The notes beneath the pieces were generated by a model, which saw only the letters and a program-made list of their open reading frames with translations, did not search any database and was not told the origin of the DNA. Made by a program: the position numbers and the translations under genes. A stretch of DNA of 64,000 bases from Nematostella vectensis (Eukaryota; Cnidaria; Anthozoa; Actiniaria; Edwardsiidae): assembly GCF_932526225.1 (NCBI RefSeq), contig NC_064043.1, forward strand, positions 5,449,501 to 5,513,500, read 5' to 3'. Below are positions 23,101 to 34,600 of this stretch, in pieces; within the stretch, counting starts at the first letter, position 1, and the number at the start of each line of letters is the position of its first letter.

Positions 23101-26100
23101 TAAAAAAGCGAATTTCTTGAAACAAGGAAAGAAGGAAACCATGGTGATGATCAATCGGATTCGCCAAGAGGAGCTAACAGTGCATGAGAACATTCTGCGT
23201 CAAATTGAAAAGCAACGCCTTGACATTACAGAGGTTGTCTCAGACGGGATATTGGAGATCAAGTCCAATGTTCTGGAAGAAGCTAGAACCTTTCAATACA
23301 GTGAGCTGGACTTTGTTATCCCAGCCAACGGGTGGGTGCACGGCGCTAAGGCGGTGACGGAATGCCGTGATCAGATCTGGGAGATGGTCTTCAACAAGGT
23401 TAGACAGCGAATCAGCTCAACACTCATGGCGATGTTCAGTCATAGAGATGAGTTTTTAGTTGAGCTCGAAAATCGAATAAAGAAGATCGAACAAGAGGCG
23501 TTTCCCGATGGTAGACGGTCTACTGCTGGCGTCACAATTCACTTGATGCTTGTCAATTGCTACGAGGTATCTCGCAGCAATTTTCGTTTTTGGGCCACCA
23601 AGACCATTATCACCCGACTGGTGGATTTTCTGAAAAGGCTTTTCAAATTTCCACTCGACGTCATACGCGGTAAAGTTAAAGTCGGGGACATGGAGTGGAA
23701 AGAAAGGCAAGCATCAGTTGCAATTGAAGCGATAGACGTGGCTAAATTGGTGGAGCATTTGATGCAGAAACTGCTTGAACGCTTCGATGAGTGCCACAGT
23801 ATATTCAACGACGAGCTTGACAAGGTGATGGCTGTGTTCAAGCAAGGACAGACTCTCAAGGACAGTCAGCGCCAAGGTGAGACCACCCTTGTTTTCCTTT
23901 CTTTGGACCACATACAAAAGGTTCCTTATGTTTATTTTGTAGCAATCCTGAAGTTTGCCCCAGACGTTTCAAGCCTAGAGATGCTCTGCTATTGTCTTAG
24001 CGACAGAATCAAGTTTGGCAAACCAGAGAAAGGGGAACTTATCGGGACTGGAGCCCAGGGGAATGTATACGAGTGTACAAACATAACAACGCGTGAAGGG
24101 AAGCCATGTGTTGTCAAGGAGGTGTCAGTCCCTAATGAAAACACCCTGAAGGATTTGACCCTGGAGCTGCATACTACAAGGTCGGTATCCACACTCCAGT
24201 TAATGGTAAAAGGGAAAGATTTTTTAAAGATTTAAGGAAAGTTGATTTTAAAAAGGTTTTAAGGTGGAGTATAGTGTCTAAGCAGAGTCCAGACAATCAA
24301 TGTAGAGGTCTTTTGTAAACAGGAAAAAATAAAAGGTCGATACAAAAACGGGAACAAAACTAGCCTGGAAGTTGGTAGCCTCCTTCGCAGGCGCTAGCGA
24401 CGCCTGCCTAAAAACGCCTGCGAGGGAGGCTAGGAAGTTGAAGGCCCGGAGAAGGAGATATAGGTACGACCATGACTGCAACGTAAAGATGAACTGTTTT
24501 GATGTGCAGGGGACAATTTCTCTCTACCTTCCTACCTCTTTCTTGAGTTTTAAAAACAAACATAAATTAAGGAACAGTAGAGGCTACAGGTAGAAATATG
24601 CGTAAGGCACAGGTTGAGGTACATATGTAAATTTCATGGTACAAGTAGGTGATTAGGGTGCATGAGATATCAAGATTAAGGTACAGGAGAGAGTGTAGAT
24701 GTAAGAGTAAGGGTGGTCAAATTAAATATTTTATTTAGATGGTATACAGGCCATAAATGGAGGGTTTGAACGATGCTGTGATGTACTACTCAAGAATTCT
24801 GAAAACAATGAGACTCGCTCTCTGTTCTCTATGAAAAAAGTAAGTATTAAGTTTAGAGGCACGTTATAGGGGAAGCACGGGTGGCCTAGTGTGTTAGCGC
24901 GTCGGCCTCTCACCGCTGTGGCCCAGGTTCGAATCCTGGCTCAAACTGGGGATTTTTTCCGGGTTCCTGCCTTGAATCGAATTTGTCACAAGTGAGTTGA
25001 AGTTATTCTCCCGTGTTTCCAGTCTTCTCGGATAAGGACACTAAACCGGAGGTCCCGTCTCTTCAAGCTGTACTACACTAAACCTGAACCGAAGGGACGT
25101 AAAAGAACCACTGGGGACGCAATAAACCCTCTGGCAGTGACCACCCCTAGTGACAGTGCTTAACCGAGGTTACACTCATTGCCGGATTAGCTCGCGCTAG
25201 TGGCAATTACTGTATTTAAAGATTAAAGATTAAAGAAGGATGTGCTTAAGTTTGTCAAGAACAGAATGTTTAGACACCCAGTGGTCTTAAGGCGCAGAAC
25301 GTTCTAGCAGCTTAGTAATCGAGTATGATTTTCGGGTAAATATGGAAGAAATAGGGCAATAGGAGTGCAAAATTGCAAATGTAGAGAGGTTCAGAGTAGA
25401 GTTTAAAGGAAGAAAGTCTCAACAAGCCTGCAATTTACTTTTGCTTTCGATACCTTTAGGAATATTTGCCACCCAAATATCCTTCCCCTAGTGTGTACCG
25501 TCATCCAGCCTGGCCTGTGTAATAGCATCAAGGTACTGATTGTGAGCGAAAGGATGGCTTCTGACCTTCACCGAGCTCTACCCAGGTTGACGTCCTTGCG
25601 CAAGCGTCTTGAGATTCTACTGGACGTCGCTCGAGCTTTGAAATATTTGCACAGTCTTGACCTCATTCATCGGGATGTCAAGCTGCAGAACGTGCTGGTA
25701 AGAACAAGGAGATAAGTCGTACTAAGTTGTGCGCGATAAAAAAAATTTATATAGTTATTTCGAGATTTCGTTATATTACTTGTCTCCCAATGATGAATCT
25801 AATGTAGAAAAGGAAAGTCTTACTAAGTTGTACGCGATAATTGTCGTAAGAGTCTTGACGCCGTTTTATCATCCTAGCTATTTTCGGTTAGATTTTGTAA
25901 ATATAGTAAAAAAACTGTTTTAAGATGGTGCGACTGTGACTAAGAGAAAATAAGTGGGTGGTAGTTTGGTAGGTTTTGATTACGAATGCTTCGCCTGGAG
26001 GGTCTTCCTCAGAAATTTCTTAATTGAGAGGCGAGGAGATACAGTCGACCAAGTGTCTTAATGCATGTGTTCCTGTTTTGATCCCGCGCGAAAAAAATGA

Positions 26101-26774
26101 ATGATTAATGAAAAGTTTAAAAATAATGATCAGACAATACGATTGTTCAGTCCCTTACACCTTATACATTCGTGCCCATTATCTATCCAAGCAAAGCTCC
26201 TAACATTTGTCAAGTTCCACTTCCGCATAAGCCTGACAGTAAAAAAAAATGTAAAATTGTTCTTGTAATTTTGGCTTTTTACTGTTGGAAACAAGTATTT
26301 CCTGAATTATAAATATGCTTTAATTTATATGCTTATATTTCTGGGATTAATGCTATACCACACCTTTTCAAGGTGGATGAGAAATCCCAAGGAAGCCTGA
26401 CCGATTTCGGCCTGTGCAAGGCGGAGGGAGTGATGGAGAACTCACTTGTTGGTACACCAACATCTATGGCCCCGGAAATGGTGAAACAGAACTATAACAA
26501 ATCTGTTGACGTCTATGCCTTTGGTATTTTAATGTGGCGCGTGTGCGAAGGACAAGGAAACCAACCCAGGAACATTGCGCTCCATCCCATTCCTATAATT
26601 ATGTTAGTGAGAAATGCGCTGGAAGACCGAAAGCCGGAGAGACTGGACCGCTTTATGGGTCCTTGCTGGAATTTGATGGAGCGTTGCTGGGCAACAGTCC
26701 CTGATCAAAGGCCAAATTTCCAGGAAATCGAAAGTGATTTGCAAGAAATTCTGTTAGATAAGACTATTCAGTGA
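20186..26774 (+). CDS. DSTYK: DSTYK-type dual-specificity kinase, 5 exons
   Basis: Exons: 20186-20923, 22637-23876, 23943-24180, 25460-25697 and 26373-26774. Junctions are GT-AG and phase-consistent, giving 951 aa (human about 929). Start chosen at the first in-frame ATG; the frame is open back to an acceptor-like site at 20116, so an extra 5' exon is possible. Seen: a coiled N-terminus, a GTPase-like region with G1 GQTNCGKSS and G3 DSPGT, an acidic linker (DSSDEESDDDDND), a helical middle region with VIPANG, then the kinase: GTGAQGNVY loop near residue 695, Lys in CVVKEV, HRDVKLQN, TDFG, MAPE and SVDVYAFGILMW. The last motif and the gene order of domains match DSTYK (RIPK5), a kinase tied to FGF/ERK signalling and cell death in vertebrates. 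Intron 2 is only 66 bp and in frame. AATAAA follows 50 bp after the stop. Confidence 0.85.
20924..22636 (+). other. DSTYK intron 1 (1.7 kb)
   Basis: A+T-rich. It contains a tRNA-like stretch (21484-21556) ending in a T-run, an ATA microsatellite near 21590 and a C-rich tract at about 22557-22588. No coding signal. Confidence 0.6.
21484..21556 (+). tRNA. Decayed tRNA-like sequence or SINE head
   Basis: Seen: an A-box-like TTAGTGTAGCGG, a possible D stem GTGT/ACAC, and a B-box-like GGTTCTAATCC with a GGG/CCC T stem, followed by a T-run that could end Pol III transcription. The acceptor and anticodon stems do not pair. This is a pseudo-tRNA or tRNA-derived fragment, not a working tRNA gene. Confidence 0.3.
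23877..23942 (+). other. 66-bp in-frame intron of the DSTYK-like gene
   Basis: Donor CAAG/GTGAGA and acceptor TATTTTGTAG/C. The length is 22 codons with no stop, so retention would insert 22 mostly hydrophobic residues just before the kinase domain rather than truncate the protein. Confidence 0.7.
24375..24432. mobile_element. 58-bp hairpin element with 8-bp target duplications
   Basis: GGAAGTTG occurs on both sides (24367-24374 and 24433-24440). The inside is almost a pure inverted repeat, TAGCCTCCTTCGCAGGCG against TAGCCTCCCTCGCAGGCG, around CGACGCCTGCCTAAAAACGC. The same core with decayed ends is at 36841-36872. An 8-bp duplication fits hAT-type mobilisation (inference). Confidence 0.65.
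24873..25246 (+). mobile_element. tRNA-derived SINE in DSTYK intron 3
   Basis: The head is tRNA-like with an A box in GGTGGCCTAGTGTGTTAGCG and a perfect B box GGTTCGAATCC. The body contains GGATAAGGACACTAAACCGG, AGGTCCCGT and ACGTAAAAGAACCACTGG, and the tail is a short (AAAGATT)n repeat. The AAACCGGAGGTCCCGT...GTAAAAGAACC core resembles the conserved central domain of the MetaSINE superfamily described across animals; that assignment is from memory. Same strand as the host gene, far from splice sites. Confidence 0.75.
25698..26372 (+). other. DSTYK intron 4, nothing notable
   Basis: A+T-rich. No coding signal, mobile element or tandem repeat recognised. Confidence 0.6.
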
Positions 26775-26823
26775 ACTATTGTTCATAGGAGATAATATCG
26801 CTGGAATGTACAGACCTATTTCA

Positions 26824-26829
26824 AATAAA
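26824..26829 (+). terminator. Poly(A) signal of the DSTYK-like gene
   Basis: AATAAA 50 bp after the stop codon at 26774. An inverted-repeat element starts only 19 bp further on. Confidence 0.65.
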
Positions 26830-26847
26830 GTTACACTCGGAAAATCT

Positions 26848-27033
26848 ATGTATCGTAACCCGCAGTGGTTCGTGGGTATCAAATACATGATAAAACAAGC
26901 GTAAATAAAGTCAAACACAGGTTAAGAAAGCTTTAGCATTCTTGTTTGTGTACCTCTAAGAGTTCACACGGCGTTCCGAGACCAGGATTCAGCCATTTAT
27001 GTTACCCATGAACCACTTTGGGTTACGATACAT
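26848..27033. mobile_element. 186-bp inverted-repeat element (MITE)
   Basis: Ends are a 31-bp inverted repeat: ATGTATCGTAACCC at the left (26848-26878) and its inverse GGGTTACGATACAT at the right (27003-27033), with 28 of 31 positions matching. The target duplication is unclear (perhaps TA). It sits just after the DSTYK poly(A) signal and could lie in readthrough transcripts. Confidence 0.7.
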
Positions 27034-27720
27034 TATGATACGATACATCCCCATTAAATCTTTCAAGATAGTCCTTTTCCACATCCAGATGGCGGTGTTT
27101 GCTGCACATATTGACGTTGGTAGAGATATCTTTGCCGAAAATTTTTTTTTCTTAAATAAGGTATTGTGAGATATTTCAGGAATCCCATATATTCATACAA
27201 ACTTTAGCGTTGCTGGATACCCTTGACAGGGGCGGTAGGAACAATGTTTGTTAAGAAACATTGTGATAATAAACCACGAATTTCCCTCGGTTAAATGCGC
27301 CTCGATTTTCAAACGGTTAATGTTGAATCTCAACTAGTATTTTTGACTTTATCCACAACAAAAAACTCATACAACAAAAAGCAGAAACAATAACAATAGT
27401 GTATCATCAGTGATCATGTTTATTTCTGTTTCTCATTAATATTTACATTATTTACAATTTCAAAAATTTCAATAAAAATCATTATAATTTATATTAATCA
27501 CATAGTTTTTAGTACGATAATAAACATCAGTTTATGCATTCCTTATCAAAATCTATACCTTTATACCTTCACTCCATTTTCAGAGAAAAAAATATAATCT
27601 TCTGTATCGATCATCGATTTCTTTATTACTTTACACAAAACTAACCTACATAAACTTACACAAAAAAGGCTGTAAACATGCAAGAGATCAACTCTTGGAG
27701 TTGTTATTGCCACGTGACAT
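27034..27720. other. Intergenic between convergent genes
   Basis: Strongly A+T-rich, especially 27360-27640. No gene or RNA recognised. Confidence 0.5.
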
Positions 27721-28006
27721 CAATAGGTGACTTGCACTAAGAGATCACGTGACTGTTTTGGTGGCAAACTAACCCGCGCTCAGGCTTTTAGCAGCAAAAT
27801 AACAGCAACAAAAAGCGATTTATTTAGCGCTCACGAATCAGCGAGAACGTTTCTTTGTCATAAAGCGTTTATTATCTTATAAAGATTATATTTTTTTTGT
27901 CGTTCTCTGTTGTGACGGCCGCAGTCATTTCTTTGTTTGTTTGTTTGATTATTTTGTTTTGAGTTTGCCACTCAGAAAGGTCACGTGATCTCTTAGTCCC
28001 CTATTG
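27721..28006. mobile_element. 286-bp inverted-repeat element (MITE)
   Basis: The left end CAATAGGTGACT...TAAGAGATCACGTGAC (27721-27754) is matched in inverse by GTCACGTGATCTCTTA...CCTATTG (27979-28006), except for six extra bases on the left. Further in, GTGGCAAAC is also inverted (27761 and 27965). Each arm carries a CACGTG palindrome. Confidence 0.65.
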
Positions 28007-28169
28007 AGTGTTTTGAAAGGCTACGTTACAATTCGAGATTCCCTGTGAAAGAGGGCTGCCGCTACCTGATTAAGTGATGCTGTGTGATAATTATTTTTTA
28101 TAGTATGCACAATAAATTAATTTAATTCATGTTTATGGGTCATTCATGCGAGATTATATCTAGGAGAAT

Positions 28170-28175
28170 TTTATT
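28170..28175 (-). terminator. Candidate poly(A) signal of the dynein gene
   Basis: AATAAA on the minus strand, about 375 bp past the stop codon and just beyond the 86-bp repeats, which would therefore lie in the 3' UTR. Confidence 0.5.
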
Positions 28176-28314
28176 TCATATCTTGTGCACTTCTTAGCTA
28201 TCAGTGATATACCACTTAATGGATGTTTTGTGCATTTGGAATGCATGACAATCAAATGAATCGCGTTAGGTCGATTAATAATTGCCATCTGCCAATCATA
28301 AAGCCGTGGCATCA

Positions 28315-28612
28315 TAGCCACGCCCCTGTTGACCCAGTGATCCTCGGGCCTGTCGGTCGATCTTTGATTGACACCTATCAATCATTGAGCTGACACAACA
28401 TAGCCACGCCCCTGTTGACCCAGTGATCCTCGGGCCTGCCGGTCGATCTTTGACTGACACCTATCAATCATCGAGCTGACACAACATGGCCACGCCCCTG
28501 TTGACCCAGTGATCCTCGGGCCTCTCGGTCGATATTTGACTGACACCTATCAATCATCGAGCTGACACAACATAGCCACGCCCCTGTTGACCCAGTGATC
28601 CTTGGGCTGATC
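28315..28612 (-). repeat. 86-bp tandem repeat made from the dynein stop-codon region
   Basis: TAGCCACGCCCCTGTTGACC recurs at 28315, 28401, 28487 and 28573, exactly 86 bp apart. The rightmost unit is the real end of the last exon ([15 protein letters not shown] then TGA). The other three sit in the 3' UTR and still encode a [10 protein letters not shown]-like tail. Confidence 0.9.
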
Positions 28613-31600
28613 GGAAGGCAGATTGATGCTCAATACGTAGTTTGTCGAATGTCCGGTTGTCGAGAGCACACCACGACGAGCACTTGTCTTGTAAACTAAA
28701 AAAGATACAATTACATACGTGTATACAACACTGGCTTTAGAAAAATGGGTTTTAAAAAGAACCAAAACTACCTACCTTATCACGAGCACGCTACCTTATC
28801 ACGTGCACGCTACCTTATCACGTGCACGTTACCTTATCAAGAGCACGCTACCTTATCACGTGCACGCTACCTTATCACGTGCACGCTACCTTATCACGAG
28901 CACGCTACCTTATCACGTGCACGATACCTTATCACGTGCACGCTACCTTATCACGTGCACGCTACCTTATCACAAGAACAAATTGGGAAACTGACACGCA
29001 GGACTAGTTTTGATTTCAGAACTGACACGCGGGACCTATTGTGGACGCGGGACTGACGCGCGGGACTTACTGTTAATGCGGGATTTACCTGGACAAAAGT
29101 AAGAATCAGTGTTTGTCAATTCAGCTATTTCTGCTGGTTTTATCCAAATCTGAGATAATAGTTAAGGCAGGCAACAAAGCAAGTACGATACTCAAGTTTG
29201 TTTAGAGATAAAAAAATCACATTTAAAAGCACGTCATAAAAAACAAGGATACGGATGGCACAGGATCGTAGAGGATCTTGGGAAGTGATTCCCCGATTTG
29301 CTGTTGGACAAAATTGACAAACATTGTTAGTTAGTTCCCATTGAGTGAAATAAGCCGAGTGCCTACAGTCAATCTATTTCTGCATCTGAACTTGAAAAAG
29401 TAGAGGAAGAGGTTAAAAAATCAAGAGATTAAGCCTAGTCTCTGATGCTCTGATCGGATTTCCTGTGGTGGGGAATAGATAAGACTCCACAAAAAACTCT
29501 TCCCAGATACCATGGTTCATCTACCACCACAGGAAGCCCGGTAGAAACGCCAGGCTGCCTCCTTCTCTTGATACACTCGTACCTTGATGGATCGGTCCCA
29601 TCTTGCTCCTTCCATGAACAGACCTTTGACGTACACACCGTCCTCCTAGAGCGACAAATCAGCATCTTTTTTTTTTTCTTTGCGGTATTTACGAATAAAA
29701 TTCCAAAATAACCATCATCTCAAAACATAGCTTTGTCTTTGGATTACTAGGATGATAAAATGGCGGCCGACAGAGCCACAACATTCGTACGACTCATAAC
29801 TGTCCACAATTATTCTAATTTCGATTAATAACCCTTAATTAACAAGCTTTGAAATCCAAAATGGCGATAAGTCAATCGAACACTGTTAGTTTCAGAGAGT
29901 AGTTTTAACTCCAAAAGGGGAGTAAAAAAACGAGGTACAAAATGACTCCCTTTTTGGAGTAATTTTTTACTCCCTTTTTTCTACTCTCTCAAGGGAGTAG
30001 ATTTTACCCCTGTAGGGGAGTAACTAAAGGGAGTGATTTACTAGGTTGCTTGCTATTACTCCATTAAAGGAGTACAATTTACCCTCAAAATGGAGTTATT
30101 TTTTACTCCTTTTTTTCCTACTCTCTCAGGGGAGTAGATTTTACCCACTTTAGGGGGTAGCTAAGTGGAGTAATTTACTAGGTTGCTTGTAGTTACTCCA
30201 TTAAAAGAGTACAATTCACCCTCAAAATGGGAGTCAATTTTTACCCCCTATTTTGTTATTTCCCCCTACTAATTGGGTAACTAAAGGGATGATTTCAACC
30301 CCCTCCCCCTGTTTTTACAAAATGGCCGTTTAAACTCCACCTACTTCAGGGGTTAATACTGGAGAAAGTAGAGTAATTTAGAAACACCAAGGAAAAGACG
30401 TTATTATGAATTTGACAAATCATTTAATTAAACAATTCAGTTTAAAAAATAACAAAAATATAAGTTGAAAAAATGTTTGAAAAATAATAGTCATTTGACA
30501 TAAGGTATCCAGGACAAAATTACTAACAAGTGTCCCAACATAACAAAGCTGAAACAAACATAACACAATATTATTTTTCTATAACAACTTTAACAGCTTT
30601 TGAACATTACCCTTTTTGGCGTCATTACGGTTTTCCAAAAGAACTGCCTCCTCCCCCATCTTTGTAAATTCAGATAAGAAGCTAGAAGCCTAATGCCTCT
30701 ATATGCACCATTTAAATTTGAACCTGGTAGGCTAGCTTGAAAAGATAACTAGGTTCTTCATATGCAGGGTTTACTGTGATCAGAATATACGGACAAAAAC
30801 CAACTACAGTAACATTAGATATTCAAAATAAATATCTGGACAAATTTTAGGTGCAAGACTGGTTACTAGGTTTTTACTAAGCTAAGTTATTCAATTTTGT
30901 GCTTCAAGTAACAGTTTATAAAGCATAGGCGCTTTAGATGTAAGTACAGTGATTAGTGAATAACTTAAGTTTACAAAGTTTTTTATTCGTTTCTTGCGAT
31001 TTACGCATTGATACATTCCTTATACCTCAAACTTCTTTCTTTTCTGGCTTTCAACTCGAGCACATTTTACTATCTCTATCATAATGTCCTGCGAAGATAA
31101 TAAGGGAAACACATAAGAAGGTAGTATTGCTTTGGAAGATAACAAAGAATCACAAAACATATCAGTCTAGTTCGAGAAATCCGCTCACGAACGATGATTT
31201 GATGCTGAAGTTGGTCGCAAAAATCACATTTAGTATTGAACCTATCACACTATAAAGCCCATTACACACTAACCTTTAACTTCAATCCATGTTCTGCCAT
31301 CAAATCCTCAAAAAAGGTGGATTACGCGTAGAAAAGACGGTAATAAACGGCTATCTTTTGGAGGTTATGATAATGGCTTTCGTTCGACCGTTATGATTTT
31401 GCGCCTTGGGCCCAAGCCCCTCTCGGCCACTAAAGCGAGGGACGCCCGGTACATTTTGGTTTTACGGGCCCTGGTGAGCCGTCTTCTATCTGCAAAGCGG
31501 GACTTCTATTTTTTATATAATCTCAAGTAGCATTTCTATTAGAAACAATATATATTATTTTATAATATTCAAATCGGATCTAAGAATTTTATACAATTAT

Positions 31601-34600
31601 CACCCTACCTATCTTTCTTTTAAATGCAGTACTAATTATTCTGAGCGAATTTTGAAAGTACACCACATAAAACTCATGTTCGAGTCCAAGCCTGTCTTTG
31701 ATTACATTTCTTATTGTTGTAGTATAGCTGACAATATATGCAAGTATGGCGAGGCCTGTTCTTGTATTGAAAATGTTCTTTTAGGATTTCCTAAGAATTT
31801 CCTAAGAGTTCCTAAATTGTAGAACTTCAAATCTTCTTCCTAAGATTTTCTTATCCAAATTATTTCAATTTTCTGGTCTACTGCTTATACTAGGAAATCC
31901 TAGGAATTTTTAGGAAGTTTAATCATATTTTGTTGTTTTGATCGAACTTAGGAAATCTTAGGAAACTCCTAGGCACAGGGTAGAGTTTTTTGTCTCAATA
32001 CCAATAAATACGATAAATTATTATTTTTATCTTGTCTTATATAATAAAGACTATCGTTGTCCTTCTTAAATTCAGCTAATTCAGAGTAAAAAAACAACTC
32101 TCTTTATTTTATATATTTGGAGTGGTTTGTTACTGCTCTAAAAAGATACAGCTGGAGTAAAAACTACTCTTTCAACACGAGATGGCTGGAGTAGTTTTTA
32201 CTCTTCAAAACCTACCCCCTAAAAGGAGTACTTTTTTACTCCATTTCTTGACCATCTGGAGTAAAAATAACTCTTTTCACTTCAGATAGTTGGAGTAGCT
32301 TTTACTCTGCTAAAATTACTCCCAGAAAAGAGTACTTTTTACTCCATTATTTGACCAACAAGAGTGAAAATTACTCTTTTTCTAATAAACATTCGATACT
32401 AATTCTCAGCAGAGTAAAACTTACTCCGTTAAGGGAGTAAACAAAAAAATCACTCCTCAGTGGAGTAGTTTTTACTCCAATAAAGGAGTTCAAATTACTC
32501 CTTTAAAAGTACTCCATCGCAAAGAGTAGTTTTTACTCTCTGAGTGGAGTAAAAATAACTCCCTGAAACTAACAGTGAATTAACGTTGAACAAAAGAAAG
32601 ACATTTATAAGTTAAGTTATAAGTTTAAACTTACGATTAGTTTCTTTTTAAGTTAAAACGTGTAAACTTCCTTTTTTCCATACGGATATGTAAGAAAACT
32701 GTGACAATAATATGTAGACAACGATCGGCAGAGTACACTAAAGATTGAATTGGAATGCACATCTTTTCCCGCGACCCAAAACATGTCGTAACACAGACCC
32801 TGTACTAACATGTACTAACCGGTTTTACCCTGTACTAACATGTACTAACCGGTTTGACCCTGTACTAACATGTACTAACCGGTTTTACCCTGTACTAACA
32901 TGTACTAACCGGTTTTACCCTGTACTAACATGTACTAACCGGTTTTACCCTGTACTAACATGTACTAACCAGTTTTACCCTGTAATAACATGTACTAACC
33001 GGTTTTACCCGCGACCCAAAACATGTCGTAACACAGACTAACATGTACTAACCGGTTTTACCCTGTACTAACATGTACTAACCGGTTTTACCTGAACTAA
33101 CATGTACTAACCGGTTTTACCTGAACTAACATGTACTAACCGGTTTTCCGTCGAGGTCATCGCTGTCGTCCATCACGTCGAAGGCGTACCCGAGATGGTC
33201 GATGGGAATCTTGTACTTTCTCGCGAAGTTTTGCGTCGCTCCTGGAAAGGGTGTGAGGATTTTAGTGTCAAATATCTTTTTTCAATATATTGTAATTTAC
33301 AATTCGAATTGGGGAACATTTCCCTATCATATCGTGTCATATTAATATCATATATATATCATCATATATATTGTGTGACATTTCAAAGAGGACTGAACTA
33401 TCAAGAAAGATTGCGTGACATATAAGGACTGAGCTCTTAAGAAAGATTGCGTGACATATAAGGACTGACCCTTCAAAAAATATCGATAATGACTGAGCTC
33501 TCAAGAACGATTCCGTGACATATCGGTGAGTACTGACCTGTCAAGAAAGATTGCGTGAAATAGAACCCGGAAATCCAGAAGACGTTTGGCGGTCCATGAT
33601 CAATCCAGCTCTGGGAAAAAAAAGCAGATGCCGAGATTTATCAGTAGAGGCCATAAGCAGCGACAACTGCGACAGCAAGGTAATGAGAGGAAAACTACCT
33701 GCTTAGCGCTCAAATATAAATTAACTCAAAGGATATCAACTAGACTCTATCGTTACATATATAAAACCGTAGGCTAGGATATTATTTCTATCTCGGGCCA
33801 GTCGGGCAAGTGCCTAGTGGCTTCACAATATAATAGTAATTATAGCAGTGTAAAACCTATTTAAAAAACGGTTGTATTTGGAGCTGTGAAAGGGCTCAAA
33901 GCGGGATGCCCTACAATCCTTGAAACGCTATACAATATCAAAGGGCATGTACCTTGAAGAAGGTGATCCGCGCAGCGAGATCCGTGACATAACTGCCCAG
34001 CGGTTTCAGCGAGGGATAGGACTTGGCCGCCCACATCGCGGGGACCTGGAAAGCAAACACCCAAAATATTACACACTTCACAAGCGACCTATATTGCCTC
34101 TAAATGACATACCTAAGCTATAGGCATACTCCCAAGACATCCTACAAGCGACCTTACTCGTCGATACTTGCCTCCAAGCGACCTTACTTGTCGATACTTG
34201 CCTCCAAGCGACCTTACTCGTCGATACTTGCCTACAAGCGACCTTACTCGTCGATACTTGCCTCCAAGCGACCTTACTTGTCGATACTTGCCTCCAAGCA
34301 ACCTTACTCGTCGATACTTGCCTCCAAGCGATCTTACTTGTCGATACTTGCCTCCAAGCGATCTTTCTTGTCGATACTTGCCTCCAAGCAATCTTACTTG
34401 TCGATACTTGCCTCCAAGCGACCTTACTCGTCGATACTTGCCTCCAAGCGACCTTACGTGTCGATACTTGCCTCCAAGCGATCTACCCTGCCCCTAAATG
34501 GCCTACCTTGCCTACAAGCATACTCCCAAAAACATCCTCCAACTCTGATGACATGACAACCAAGCCCTGGCAAACACAAAGGTATGCATGAGAACAATAT

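Noticed and set aside
28719-29056. Overlapping frames in the 19-bp array
   Set aside because: Repeat artefact; the real coding parts here are dynein exons 45 and 46.
29435-29582. Extra dynein exon in the frame after exon 43
   Set aside because: No dynein similarity, and exon 43 ends at ATCAAG/GTACGA in phase with exon 44.
34104-34556. 150-codon plus-strand frame and its partners
   Set aside because: Lies in a 30-bp minisatellite in a dynein intron and antisense to exon 39.
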